Shown here in pieces: positions 23,728 to 35,586 of a stretch of DNA of 64,000 nt (its first letter is position 1; every line of letters begins with the position of its first letter). The notes below the pieces were generated by a model, which was given only the letters and a program-made list of their open reading frames with translations, had not been told where the DNA came from and ran no database searches. The DNA is from Plicaturopsis crispa FD-325 SS-3. Taxonomy: Eukaryota > Basidiomycota > Agaricomycetes > Amylocorticiales > Amylocorticiaceae. The stretch spans positions 2,344,541 to 2,408,540 of the forward strand of contig KN832555.1 of assembly GCA_000827205.1 (NCBI GenBank). Reading direction: 5' to 3'. A program made the translations under genes and the position numbers.

Positions 23728-23959
23728 TTGTGCATACAGTCCTATACCGTTCATGGGCTGACGAGGGCAACTAAGTAGGGAAACACGAGCACCTTAGGGC
23801 GGGAAACTTAGCCGTTTAAAAATTTGACGTTCGAGGCCAAAATCTAACCAACTGGACGAGTTGTCGGGGGCCTGGCCGCTTCATCCACGTCAGTTGGTGA
23901 CTCTCCTGCCGATCGCGTTTGCAAACTTTTCATATCGTCTCCGGCAGGTCTCCGGGCAA
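23728..23959. promoter_or_regulatory. Upstream region of the single-pass membrane protein gene
   Basis: The 232 bases between the right end of the TIR element and the likely start codon at 23960. The element therefore sits directly in the promoter-proximal flank. No TATA box was identified. Confidence 0.35.
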
Positions 23960-25479
23960 ATGGGAAACGGAAAAGGCGCTGACGACGCATGGGACAGTCC
24001 GCCGGAATATGAGTCGATTGTGCTGAGTATACAAGTATCGGACCACTTTCATTCAGACCGTTTCCCTTTCCCCCTCCTATCCTTCAGCTGTAGCCGCCGT
24101 ACGCCTTTTCGCATTCAACGCCGCCAGTCCGCTCGCTGTGTCGATACATAACAACGCCAGGGCCGTCGAATGCTTCTTGCACAGGTTCCCGGGCGGCCTA
24201 TATTGAAAGAGGCGCCCCTGTCGAAAAGTCTCCTGAAAATTCGTCCTGCGCGCTTGGTTGCACGAGTAACCATGGACGTCGTGCCCCGTAGGGGCGTCGT
24301 ACGTGCGCTGACCATCGTGTTCGCAATATCTGGCTTTGTCTTGGTGAGTACCAGCTGGATCTGCAGATGGCGCTCTCTAATGCGCAGTGGCACGTAGAGT
24401 CTCCTCGCGGTCATATTGAACCCTTTGTTTAAGGCAGAAGCAAACCCGCCGGTGTTGCGCAAGTCTCCGTCTAAGCAACGCATTTCCAGCAATAAACGGA
24501 GGAACGAGCAGAAGGAGCGCACCGACGAGGATTCGCACTCCACCACCGTGTCCTCTTCTGATAGCTCGCTCTCTAGGACTTCTGTCTCTGAGTCTCCTCA
24601 GAGTGTCACTGTCAATCTCCCTTCCGTACCACGCACCCCAACTGCATTCAAACTCCAGCCAGCCCCACCCCGTCGCGTCAAGGTCGCGTCTCCTGTGGCT
24701 GCCCTCCCGCCACCCTATGCATCCACATCCGAAACCACGATGGAAATGCATGACGCCCTCGTGCAGTCTCCTACTGGTATAACCTCCATCTCGTCCCACC
24801 CTGAGCGCGAGCCGTCTACTCAGATTCAGAGTACGGAAGTCATGTCCACGCACTCGAAGCGCTCTCCTTCGTCCGCACATCCGCACCTGCTGCATCATGC
24901 GTGCTCGGTGATAAAGAAACCGACGCCCGTTAGGTCGAATACATCTCCGGAGGCGGGTCTGACGCGACGTTCGTCGACGCTGATGTCTACCATCAAGCCT
25001 CCATGCCCCAAGCGAGTGCTAGAACGAAAACTCAGGAAGTCGAGGAGCGTATCGACTGGAGAGCGTGCGTATCGGAAACAGTCCATTTCTCTGGCCCGTA
25101 CTAATATGCAAGCACAGTCACACAGACGCAGCGGCGCAGAAGTTTTACCGCACCTCCACCCGTTCCAGAGAGACCCAAAACGGCTTCCAGTGCCCTTCCT
25201 GCGGACGTCCCAGCGCCGGCAGGTCCTCCTTTGCGCACGAATCCATACGACGCGCCGTATTTCTTCCCTCACCCGGGCTCACCTGAAGCCGCCAACTACG
25301 TGCGCCAGGCCCGCGAGGAGCGCGCTATGCGGGCGAACCCTAGCGGGGACGAGTCGTTCTCATCGTCGGGGGAGACACGGAGCCCCAGTCTGTCGCCGGT
25401 GAGGAGTCAGCGTGGGAGGCGGAAGACGAAGCAGCTGTCCATGACGGCGCTCCCGGGCGTTCTTGGGGGCAGCGAGTGA
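23960..25479 (+). CDS. Single-pass membrane protein, Ser/Pro-rich, function unknown
   Basis: A well-supported middle part reads VPGRPILKEAPLSKSLLKI, RPARLVARVTMDVVPRRG and a transmembrane helix ALTIVFAISGFVLSLLAVIL, which is formed by splicing out 24343-24397 (donor GTGAGT). A long disordered Ser/Pro/Arg region follows, joined over a GTGCGT intron near 25064 to LTQTQRRRSFTAPPPVPERP. The protein ends LPGVLGGSE at 25479. The first exon probably starts at 23960 (MGNGKGADDAWDSPPEYES), with an intron beginning near 24035, but the exons between 24035 and 24170 are uncertain: two acceptors are possible. I recall similar Agaricomycete proteins with PPEY near the start and the RPILK...RPARLVARVTM block; no function is known. 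Arginines and prolines around the helix suggest a cytosolic juxtamembrane segment. Confidence 0.6.
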
Positions 25480-26010
25480 GTGGTGATGTTCATGATTTCG
25501 TTTTTTCTGGGCACATACACACATAATTTATTTGCATCATCTCACCCCTCCTTTGCATTTACCTCACTCCTATTATCTATTTCACCTCGTTCTTTTCGTT
25601 GTAGTGATCGCAAGTACTAATGATATGATACGGTCAACGCACTAACTACTTAATTTATAATGTTCATCATATGGGCCGTTTTCCCCCTGCAAGTACTTGA
25701 CTGAGGAAAAGATTAAGAGATGCCCGTGCATGCAATTGCAGCGCCCGCAATATTTGCACCGCGTCTGCAGTCAATGAACAGTTGTTGCCCCGGACTTATC
25801 CTCTTCCCCTCCCACTCTCATCCTTCACCGCTATCCTGCTCGCTGCTCTCAACGACAAAAGCCGTTGCGATTGCTAGTAGTCCTATACTGAAGGACCGAC
25901 GACGACGGCGTTTGACGACTTTTGGTTCCGTTGATAAGATTACTCGAGGCGAAATCTTTCGGTTCCAGATCTAAGCGGTCGTTTCCGATCTTCTTGTCGT
26001 CTTCTCCCAA
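25480..26010. other. Intergenic, single-pass gene to SIN3
   Basis: AT-rich 3' flank followed by a pyrimidine-rich SIN3 upstream region (CTTCTTGTCGTCTTCTCCC just before the ATG). No gene recognised. Confidence 0.45.
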
Positions 26011-29000
26011 ATGCTGTCACCGCCAAAAGTAGAGCCTCCGGCCCTGGTCGTCGACATGGACCAAGAAATGACACAGACCCAGACGCCCATTGTCCCACAG
26101 TCTCCTCCCCTCCAAAAATCTCCTCAACAGTCCCCCGTAGCGCCCGACGACGAAGCACAACATATCCCCGCCGCATCTCTACCAGCGCCTCGTCCGCCTT
26201 CGCCATTGCCGGCACCGCCCACTCAGGTAGAAAACGACATGCCGAAACCGCTGTTCAATACTTCGCGCCCGTCGTCGCGCCGTGGAACTCCCAAACCACT
26301 TACGCGCACACCGAGACCCAGCCCGCCGAGACCGAGCACCGGCGACGGCGCAATGCTGGCAGGCGCGGCCAGTGCAGCAGCAGCGCATCAACTCCAGCAA
26401 CAGCCGTCAAAAACACCACCGGAGGGCACGCCGGGAAGACCACTAAATGTCGCGGATGCGCTGAGCTACCTGGATGCTGTGAAGGTCCAGTTCCAGGACA
26501 AGCCGGACGTGTACAACCATTTCTTGGACATTATGAAGGATTTCAAGAGCCAAGTGTGCGTCGCTCGTAGTCTTTTCATCTCTCCCGAACACGCTGACCT
26601 CGAGGCAGTATCGATACCCCTGGAGTTATCGATCGTGTATCTATGCTCTTCCACGGGAACCCGCTGCTCATCGAGGGCTTCAACACGTTCCTACCGCCAG
26701 GCTACCATATCTCAATCTCCGCTGACCCGCGCGACCCTAACATGATCACCGTGACCACACCATCTGGCACGACTACCCAGCCCTCCAATGCCTTCGGCCA
26801 GATGGCCCGCCGTGCGGCCGAACCCCCCGCCCGCGACCTCGCCACAATCGCCTCTCAGTTTGGCCCTCCGCTGGGGTCCGGGTCCGGGTCGCGCTCGATG
26901 ACACCGAACGCTTTCCATCTTACCCAGATGCACTCGTCCGCACCCTTCGATAATATGTCCACCGGCTACGCGTCGCCTGGGTTCCCGGTCTCGTCGACGA
27001 ATGCCGCGGCGTCATTTCTAAATACATTGAACAACAACAACAATCGTGCAGAAAACCGGACACATGGCGAGTTCAACCATGCTATACAGTATTTGAACAA
27101 GATAAAGGCGCGTTACTCGGATGACCCGAACACTTACAAACAGTTCCTTGAGATACTTCAAGCGTATCAAAAGGAACAAAGGCATCTGCAAGACGTTTGT
27201 TCTCACGTCTTCTGCAATGATGCGAAACACTGACTCCTGCTTGCTCACAGTCGCAGGTCTATGTGCAAGTGCAAATCTTATTTAAAGACGCGCCGGATCT
27301 ATTGGGCGAGTTCAAAGACTTTCTACCCGAGGTACTGGGTGTCGGTTCCGCAGCGAGTGGCACCATTGGCATACTACCGCAGCCATCTGGTATGGACACC
27401 CACGGACCCTCCTGGAGTAAACCCGAGGTTGGACTCGCTAGCGATCGAGAGAAAACGAATAAACGACCGGCTGCATCGAAGCGACGGAAGAGACCCGTCG
27501 AGCCTGAGATCGCTCCCGTGCCACCTGTGAAGGCTTCATCCAGTCGTGTAAGCTGCATTTCTTATTTTTTTTCCTTCGCCACAACACCTGACACTTTATG
27601 TAGGCGAAGAAAGCGAAGCATCACCACAAACCTGATCCATCCCCACCTGCATCCATCCATACGCCCCCGTCTCCTCATGCCCATCTCCATCCGCACGGAC
27701 ATGTACTGTCTGCACAACCCTCGCAGCAAGGACCTAACGCACACCCACTTCATGCTACCGGGTCCTCAGGGGCACACGACGAGCTCCTCTTCTTTGATCG
27801 CGCCAAGCGTGCACTGGAGCCCCAAGAAAGCTGGGAAGAGTTTCTCAAGCTGCTCAACCTGTTCTCTCGAGATATCATCGACGGAAAAGTACTTGTCGAC
27901 AAGGCTCAGGTCTTTCTCGGCGACGGGGAACTATTAGCCCAATTTCGGGATTTAATGGGCTTCCCAGACAAGAATTTAAGTTCTGACCAAGGTCCTCCGG
28001 GGAGCGTCAGGACAGGCCCTCCTGAGGCACTTGCTGCCTTGCCCGCTGACGATGGGCAAGGGCCTAGTTATCGTAGACTACCCGAAAGCGTACGTCTCGT
28101 TTTGCCACTTCTCGCTTTATCTATCCATTGACCACTTTCATCAGGAGGTTCACTTGGCATGCTCAGGCCGTGATCAGCTGTGCCGCTCCGTTCTGAACGA
28201 TGAATGGGTCTCCCACCCCACTTGGGCATCTGAGGAGGCTGGTTTCGTCACGCACAAGAAGAACACCTTCGAGGACGCGTTGCATAAATCGGAGGAAGAG
28301 CGGTACGAGTACCACGTCCACATTGAAGCACTCACGCGCACAATCGCCGTTTTCGAGCCCCTCAGCATCCGGATCGACGAGATGTCCCCGGAGGAGCGCA
28401 CGGCATTCAGACTCGGACCTGACTTCGGTGGCCCGGGCAAGCAGATATATCATCGCATCATAAAGAAGATATATGGGCGCGATGCAGGCTCGGAGGTGAT
28501 ACAGGCGTTGCAGGAATCTCCTGGCGTAAGCGTTCCCGTCGTGCTGGCTAGGCTGAAGAAGAAGGACGAGGAGTGGCGGAGAGCACGGCGTGACTGGAGT
28601 CGGATGTGGCGCGAGGTCGACGCCAAGAACTTCTATAAGTCGCTCGACCACCAGGGCATCAGCTTCAAGGCCAATGACAAGAAGGCGATCACGGCCAAGC
28701 ACCTCGTGGGCGACATCGAATCTGTCAAGGCGCGGCAGGCGACCGAACGCGCGAGTCGGGAGAACCCACTGCAACATTGGGCTCATGGATCACTCGGGTT
28801 TCAGCTCGAGTACGGATTTGACGACACTTCTGTCCTGCAGGACTCGCTCAAGATGGTGTACTCGTTCCTCGATCACTCTCACGCCCAATACAGTTTGGAG
28901 GAGCGTCGGAGTGTAGAGACATTTTTGCGCTCCTTCGTCCCCCTTTTGTGCACGTTCCCAAGTGGCGAGTTCAACGACGCGTGCGGGCCGCTCGATGGTG

Positions 29001-30532
29001 CGCCAGACATCAACGCTCCAGCCAGTGCTGGGAAGTCCGATGGTGGTGGAAGTCATTCCGGTGGAATCGTGGCCAGCGACCTCCGAAAGAAGCTTCTCAA
29101 GACCGTGCAGGAAAAGACGGTCGGTCAGGAACCCAATTCTACCATTGCATCGCAAGCCGGATCGCTCACACCAGAATCCCCCCGGCTGTCGACCCGCGAG
29201 GATGAGCCGGAGACTTCTGTTTTCCGTGCCAATGCAGATGATGTCTGGATACGTGCGAACCTATCCGGGGAGCAGGCAGTCTCGCCTCCCATGAAATCAA
29301 GGCCTATCTTCGTGAACACCACATATTACACGTTGCTGCGGCTGCTTCAGGTGTGTGATCATGTATCCCTTAAGGACTTAGATATTGACGGTCCGTTTTA
29401 GCTTCTCTATTCCCGGTTACTCATGTGCAAGACAATTGGGGAGGCGTTGGCTCATGACCAGCATAGGAACCTACTCGCGAATCCTATCGCAGTCGATCTT
29501 GGCATGGATGAACCGAATGGCCCACCAGCTGTCCTGGCCCAGGCCATAGATGCTCTCGGCGAGGGCGCGTCTGCAAATGCTAATGTTGTATACATGTACC
29601 TCCTCGACGCGTGCGAGAAGGTGTTCGACAACGAGCTAGACCAGGCGACCTTCGAGGAACACATGCGCTGGTTCTTTGGAAACAAGGTGAGAGCTTTCTT
29701 TTTATATCGGTTCGGATGTGATCTTAGGCTGATGGGAAACATGCAGGCCTTCCATGTATTCACTCTTGACAAGCTGATCACGGCGCTTGTGAAGCAGGTA
29801 TGCGTGTTTCATGCCAATACGGTTGGTCGACAGCTGCTAACTGTTCACGACCCTGCCAGGTACAGACAGTGCTGTCGGATAATAAATGCCAGGAGTTGTG
29901 GACTATGATGCAAGATGCGCATAGTGCGGAGACCGGGACATTAAGTCAACGAAGTCTACGCCAAAGTCTAATTCGATACCGCCGAGAGGCAGAAAGGCAC
30001 GCCGGCTCGGATGATCATCTATACAGGGTTGAATGGGTCCGCAGGCTTGATCTTTTCTTGTTTTCCTGTGCGTGTGACGCTGACGCACTTTCTGCAGGAT
30101 GGCCACACGAGGAAAATGCGCATCCAACTGCTGGGTGTGGATGACCCGAGCATCGAGGCCGATAGGTCTGAAGTGAACCGGTGGCAAGAATACAGCGAGT
30201 CGTACGCGATGTGTTACGAGACGGAATGGGTACCCAGCAGCGTTTCCGATAAACCCCCATTCCTACGAAGGTGGGCTATTTCTGTGTCCACGCGCCTATC
30301 ATCGATGGCATGCTGAACTTATTATAGGTGTCTGCCGGCCGAGGACCAGCCATCAGCCGGGGCCCAAGGGACGAGCGGGCTGGCTATCCGGATCAGCCTA
30401 GGAACTTACAAGCTTTTCTACGAGCGGGGCACGGAGGATGTGTTGTTGCAGGCTACCAGGCCAACGGAAGGCTTGCAGGAGCGAGTGCGCCGACGCGAAG
30501 AGGAGAGGAGGCGGAGTCGGTGGCTGCTATAA
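26011..30532 (+). CDS. SIN3: SIN3 transcriptional co-repressor
   Basis: SIN3 is the scaffold of the Rpd3/HDAC co-repressor complex in the nucleus. A Pro/Ser-rich N-terminus precedes PAH1 ([16 protein letters not shown], then [16 protein letters not shown]). PAH2 ([18 protein letters not shown], then [11 protein letters not shown]) and PAH3 ([10 protein letters not shown], then [11 protein letters not shown]) follow. The HDAC-interaction domain begins [19 protein letters not shown] and includes [19 protein letters not shown] and [13 protein letters not shown]. The C-terminal Sin3a domain carries [33 protein letters not shown] and [15 protein letters not shown]. It ends RRSRWLL at 30532. About ten introns all join in frame. 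The start at 26011 is the first ATG in the frame. Domain order and length are normal for fungal SIN3. Confidence 0.95.
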
Positions 30533-30901
30533 TTGACTGTAATAATATGGAGGACCTCGAGGATGTGTGCTATATTTTTAGTGTTACCAGCGACCGTGCT
30601 CTATTCATAGGTTATAATTCCGGTGCGTTGCCGGCTGCTGTCTTATATTGGCGTTTTTGCCACCACGTCGAGCCTTGTCCGCCTCTTTCCCCTTTCCCCT
30701 TTTCTCAAAGCTCTCTCCTCCTCCCCTCGTGTCCGTTCGGTCCTCTTTGTTCTTTTGCCGCCGTTTTCTCTTATATTTCTGCTCCTCTGGCGTACTCGCG
30801 ACACGGTCGCTGCACCGTCCGAAAATATTCCGGCGCCAAATCCCAGCCCAAGTTGCTTGGCGCGATAAAGTTGCAGCCTCGATCCGCAATTTCGGTGGTT
30901 C
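30533..30901. other. Intergenic, SIN3 to large membrane protein
   Basis: Pyrimidine-rich sequence with TCTTTCCCCTTTCCCC and similar tracts, as in fungal promoters without TATA. No coding sequence recognised. Confidence 0.45.
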
Positions 30902-32814
30902 ATGGCCAAGCCAAGCCCCTCTGCTCATCCTCGCTTGCGTGAATGCAGCTCTAACGGCACAGGCAGTAGCAGCTCGTCCATACATTGTACACCAGAACAC
31001 CATCCATCGCCACCTCATCATCATCATCGGCGACGACGACGGCGAGATCAGCGCGCGTTTGCAGTGCCATCATCCGGCTTCTTGTCGCTACTTGCTACCG
31101 TCGTATCCGCCTCTTCTATTGCTCAAGGGAGTCCTATAGCCGGCCAGGATTCACCGCCCGAGTTTCTGTGCCCCCTTGTTGGATGCGACGCCGTCGAAGC
31201 ACGACATCAACTAAGGTCCGCATTCGACGCCGTACCAACACCCACCCCAACGCGGCCCCCGCATAAGCTTAGACGCGGCGGCGTCCCAGACAAATACGAG
31301 CTGAGAGCAGACGGACGGTGGCACAGGGCGGAGTCCGTCACATTATACGGGTCCACGATGTGCTTGGTACGCTCCTTCGTGCTCTATTCTCTGTACAGCA
31401 AATTGACCAGTATCACTGCCAGTCTTGCTCTGCAAGCAGTGCTAGCCCGAGTGCGACATCACCACCCCTCGCTGACGTAGACTCGTCTAAATCTTCGTCT
31501 TCCCGCGACCCCATCCTCGACACGCTCCCCACCGGCTGGCAGCCATCCAGCAACAAATCCACTGCCGACCATTCACCTCTCATATTGTGCTTATCACTGG
31601 TCACCGCATTTCTCATCATTTCGTTCATGTTTGGGTGCGTTTTCTGGCGAAGAAAGAGGCCACCAGAGTCAACGGATGACATAGAGATGGAGGCGCGGTT
31701 GAGGACAAAGACAGAGGACGAGGAGCAGGCAGAGAAGGAAATTCTCGCCAAGAAGAAGCTATGGGAGAAGGCCACGGCACGATGGCGAGCCAACATCAGG
31801 CAATCTGCGCGCAGGAGGCGGGGGCATAAACGCTTTGCAGCTGCCAAAAGCACGACCAACTTATCCACCTATTCCGAGCACGAACTATCTAATTGTCGCC
31901 ATGACCTTGCCCACCCGTCATCGACATCCTTACGGCGGCATTCAACCGTATCTCTCCACGGAGCACACGACACTTCTGACGAACCCAACCATGATCGTCG
32001 GTCTGGAAGCTCCACCCCTGTTCCTCACGATCACCATACCCCACCCATCACTGCGCCTTCATCTCCTCCAGCATACCACCAGCAACTGACGGGAAGATCC
32101 TCATCCTTCGAGGCTGGTCCCCCTCACGTCCTCCTGCGCGCGCATGGTTCGGCACATCACCCTGTTGCTTCCCAATCTCATAGACATTCTCAATTCGACG
32201 CACCTTTGCCGTACGACGGCCCGGCCGGCGGCCATGTAGCTACTGACGATAAAGAGCATCTTGCTCGCATTGCGGCGCTTGCCAGCGCTCCACCCCTCGA
32301 AGATGACGCTTCGGAGAGCGGCGGCCCGTCGGCTGCCGCTCAGGTGTCTGCACCTGCTTGGTTCGACGAACAACTGCGCTTCGCTGCAGATACAGCCGAT
32401 CCACAGTGCAGCTCCCGTTCCCCGCCAGATAGTTCGCCGCCGCCTCTCTTCCCTCCTCCGCCATCGAAAGGCGAGATGGCCGCGCCGATGTTCTACGACT
32501 ACTCTTATTCCTTCGAGGAGGACGTCGAGAACCTGGAGCCGGAGTTTGGCCCGTCCGCGCCGCCTTTCGAGGAACACTATCCTCTGGAAGACGCCGGCGC
32601 TGCACCCTCTGCCCCTCCGCTCGACGACGACGACGAGGATGGCATTATCGGTGATGCATTGGTGCCAAGTGCACCCGACATCGAAGGCAAGCATGACGAT
32701 GATGATGACGAACCCGAGGCGCAGGACCACGATCGGATGGGCTATAGGGAGGAGACGGACCCGCGTGCAAACGTATCACCGAATGTTTTCCCATCCCATT
32801 CCCCCGCTCACTAG
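30902..32814 (+). CDS. Large single-pass membrane protein with acidic Pro-rich tail
   Basis: Two exons (30902-31366 and 31411-32814) join in phase 0 over a GTACGC intron and encode about 622 residues. The N-terminal part has a His/Arg-rich lead and a hydrophobic segment GFLSLLATVVSASSIAQG that may be a signal anchor, then a short Cys-containing ectodomain (EFLCPLVGC, YHCQSCSAS). One clear transmembrane helix, LCLSLVTAFLIISFMFGCVFW, is followed by basic residues RRKRP, so the tail is cytosolic. The tail has a charged helix (RTKTEDEEQAEKEILAKKK), basic patches, and an acidic C-terminus with repeated PSAPP/PSAPD motifs. PSAP-type motifs can bind ESCRT-I in other proteins; here that is inference. 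I do not recognise the family. A later ATG is possible because the His-rich lead is unusual. Confidence 0.7.
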
Positions 32815-33164
32815 CACCTACTTACCTGCCTTTTATTCATGAGGGTGGTCGTCATCTTTTGCTGGCGGCGCTTTGCCTTTGGAGCGCTCGGAATACGTAT
32901 GTCTGAGCGTGCTTACTACTTTATCAATTTCGCAAGTTGTTTTCGATACGCATGTTCGATAAGTATCTGTACATGCTGTGCTAGTTTTCAATAATGTACA
33001 ACCGGAGTGAGCCCTATGGATGCGTGAGCTTGACTGTGTACAAAAGCTAAGTAACTCATAGTCGTTGGGGTCCAAACTTTGTCCTCGTGGTATTCCCGTC
33101 GCTCGGGGCGTCCATCCTTCCGCCATGCGAATGTCGCCCCCTATTTCTGCCACAAACCGTCTCA
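32815..33164. other. Convergent intergenic region
   Basis: Lies between the 3' ends of the membrane protein gene (plus) and the F-box gene (minus). Nothing coding seen. Confidence 0.45.
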
Positions 33165-34421
33165 TCAAGAGTCAGCGCGCGCCTCGATATCGATATATTT
33201 GAATGTGAATTGTAGAACCTCGATAGAGTCTGTGGGCCTCAGGAGCACGGTGATTTCCATGCAGTGGAGGCGAGGCCACATTTCGCCCGCATCGCCCGTG
33301 CTAGTGCTGTGTACCGCGACTTCCTCGTCGGACAGGTGATGATGACCGTCGTACCCGATTGTCGCCCAGCAAGGCTCTTCGCTGAGAGCCAGCGCACGCA
33401 AATGCGGACACCATATTGATTTTGTATAGTGCGACTCCAAGGCATCCGCGAGCACGGTGACCTGGGAATTGAAGGAACAACCCAGCTCCAACTTCTCTAA
33501 AGCGGGCAGATGGAGCGCTCGGGAAATATGCCAGAATAAATCTGGATCGGGGTCTGCATCGACGGAAAGCTGAAGAACCGTAAGCTCCTTCAACGGCGAT
33601 GCTCCGATGTAGAATTCTTCATTGCGGTCCTCGGGGTACGGTATGATGTCGTGGTCAATGGTCAGTTCTTGCAACGATGTCGCCGCCGCAAGGATCTCTT
33701 GCAAGAAAGGAACGGTTATTTTGACCTTTATTTCAAGTCTTTCGACTGACTCGAAGGGCACGGATGGCATGAAGACACCGTCAAACTTAGCGTCGGCCAG
33801 GAGCGGCGCGCCCAGTGTGAATATGTGTGTGCTCTCTACAGATTCGGGAGAGAAAATATCCGCCCACCAGACATGGATGTCGAGGTCGCGGAGCATTGGA
33901 GCATAGGTCTTGGCGAGTAGTTCCAGGTTTGGTCGTAGATCAGACAGCGCTACGAACGACGACCAGCGCTCGATGTGTGCGATGAGTTGAAGGAATACGC
34001 TCGCCGGCTCGGAGCCATCACATTGTATATGGAGTAATGATGTGCGAGAGCGTTCAAGGAAGAGGCCGACCATGCACGGGTTGCATCGTCGCTCATTGAT
34101 TGCGATGGTACTCCAAAGACGAGGGTAAGCCAGTGCGACCTCCCGCCAGTGGCACGAAACTTGCGAGACGTCGAGGGCGGGAATATACGATTCCAGGGCC
34201 CCATCTTCGGAGCAGTAGTGCAAGAATATTTCTCCCAAGATCTCGTTCGGCAATTGCGAGACGGGGGCCCGTCGGTTGACGCGAGCTCCTAGCCGTGCAT
34301 TCAGGCGGGACCATGTATGGACGACTCGACCTGAGCGACCCAACGCGACGTCGGGGAGCTGTGGTTCTTTTTCTTGACGATTCTTGGGTTCGATGGTGTC
34401 TGCGTCTGTAAGGCGGGCCAT
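33165..34421 (-). CDS. F-box protein with LRR-like C-terminus
   Basis: From MARLTDADTIEP at 34421 the protein has 418 residues in one open frame. The F-box reads APVSQLPNEILGEIFLHYC, then VSQVSCHWREVALAYPRLW, the standard Agaricomycete form. A leucine-rich region follows with repeats such as FESVERLEIKV, TSLQELTIDHD, LKELTVLQLSV and LPALEKLELGC. Such proteins act as SCF ubiquitin ligase receptors through Skp1 (family knowledge); the substrate is unknown. The open frame runs upstream to 34553, but a consensus donor GTGAGT with acceptor TTTGCAG just before the chosen ATG (34427-34487) points to a 5' UTR intron. This family is large and fast-evolving in mushrooms. Confidence 0.85.
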   Translation of the reverse strand: MARLTDADTIEPKNRQEKEPQLPDVALGRSGRVVHTWSRLNARLGARVNRRAPVSQLPNEILGEIFLHYCSEDGALESYIPALDVSQVSCHWREVALAYPRLWSTIAINERRCNPCMVGLFLERSRTSLLHIQCDGSEPASVFLQLIAHIERWSSFVALSDLRPNLELLAKTYAPMLRDLDIHVWWADIFSPESVESTHIFTLGAPLLADAKFDGVFMPSVPFESVERLEIKVKITVPFLQEILAAATSLQELTIDHDIIPYPEDRNEEFYIGASPLKELTVLQLSVDADPDPDLFWHISRALHLPALEKLELGCSFNSQVTVLADALESHYTKSIWCPHLRALALSEEPCWATIGYDGHHHLSDEEVAVHSTSTGDAGEMWPRLHCMEITVLLRPTDSIEVLQFTFKYIDIEARADS

Positions 34422-34533
34422 GGCTTGCTGCAAAGATGATAGGATCTTTGAGAAAGCCGAGAACATAGAGGAAACAGACAACTCACCTCGAGGTGACTGC
34501 GACAGGGAAACAGATGGTTGAGGGAGAAGAGCT

Positions 34534-35039
34534 TCAACGGCGCAAATGCACAATTATGAAGCAAGGAGTGAAGGTCACGGTGACGAATAAGAACGTGCAG
34601 ACAATGAACTCGCTTAGTGGATTTTGCCCATTTCTGGACCAATGAATCGCGCGTAATATTGCCATTGTCCACACGACACCGCATGTAACGAGCGCTGTGG
34701 TCATGTCCTGAGGCCTGCTTGATCCCGTTATGCTCGCATAACTGTTTATACGACTCACCTAGAGGCCTTCAGTTGATCAAGTTTACGGCGAGCCTTTGGG
34801 GAGCCTATATGAGCTGCATTCTTCATAAGTACCTTTTGGGACATCGTAATTGCTGACGTCCTGTTAGTGTCGTGAAACCCAAGCGAGGGCCACGTCACAG
34901 GGGCCGGTGAGAGGTCGTCTGTAGCGTGGACCCCGACTACGAAATTGAATTGAGGAGTTGTTTTGTCGATAACTATCCTTGACCATGGAGTAGCCGGTGG
35001 TGACACAAATGGCTGGGATTCAACGAGCATGGTATGCAC
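34534..35039 (-). CDS. Putative small two-helix membrane protein
   Basis: Two frames join over a short intron (34718-34758, donor GTGAGT, acceptor ATCAAG). The first exon (34759-35039) starts MHTMLVESQPF and ends KLDQLKAS. The second exon (34534-34717) continues RPQDM and holds two hydrophobic helices, TALVTCGVVWTMAILRAI and EFIVCTFLFVTVTFTPCF, ending IIVHLRR. The phase fits and the two helices with a basic end look protein-like, but I recognise no family. The 41-base intron is shorter than most here. It ends about 45 bases from the 5' UTR intron of the F-box gene on the same strand. It may be only an untranslated leader or chance. Confidence 0.35.
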
Positions 35040-35586
35040 CGTCTTTCACATCTTAACACTCAACGGCACACAGATCGGAGGCCGCGATATGTTCTGTGAA
35101 AACGCTTTTGTAATGATCTGGGATACACTCAAGGGCCATTTAATTGTTCATACTGACCGCCGCAGCCGGAATCTCCAAAACATGTTCGTACGTACGCTCT
35201 GCGCGCTACGCAACAAGAGCTCGGGGCAAGCCAAAAGCTCACTGCCACCATTCGTCGTGGGCGTCGTTCTAGTCCGGAGAACTTGTGTGCCATCCCATGA
35301 GCCACGATTCCCCGGAAGTCTTGGAGCCATGTTCTTCGATCACGATGGCCCTTCGTACGACTGAGAGTCACCAAAAGGTTTTTATAACAGAGTATACGTA
35401 TAGATGTCTTTGCCACTGGAAGCTGGACAGCGCGGGAGGGAAAACGAGTCCGCGGAGGGCAGCAAGTTTGAAGTCCAAAGCAGGAAAATTTGGCGATCAA
35501 GACTCGATGATCACGCCGCTCCAGTCAATCTTCGATCTTGCGACCATCCTTCAATCCAAAAATTATCCTGGCCTCGTACATTCACC
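35040..35586. other. Intergenic before SYO1
   Basis: Upstream region of SYO1 (plus) and of the putative small gene (minus). Long frames on both strands at 35129-35500 lack motifs and are not called. Confidence 0.4.

Noticed and set aside
28163-28786. 207-codon minus-strand open frame
   Set aside because: Antisense to the SIN3 HDAC-interaction domain, which is unmistakable on the plus strand.
32101-32730. 209-codon minus-strand open frame
   Set aside because: Antisense to the acidic tail of the membrane protein at 30902-32814. Low complexity, no motif.
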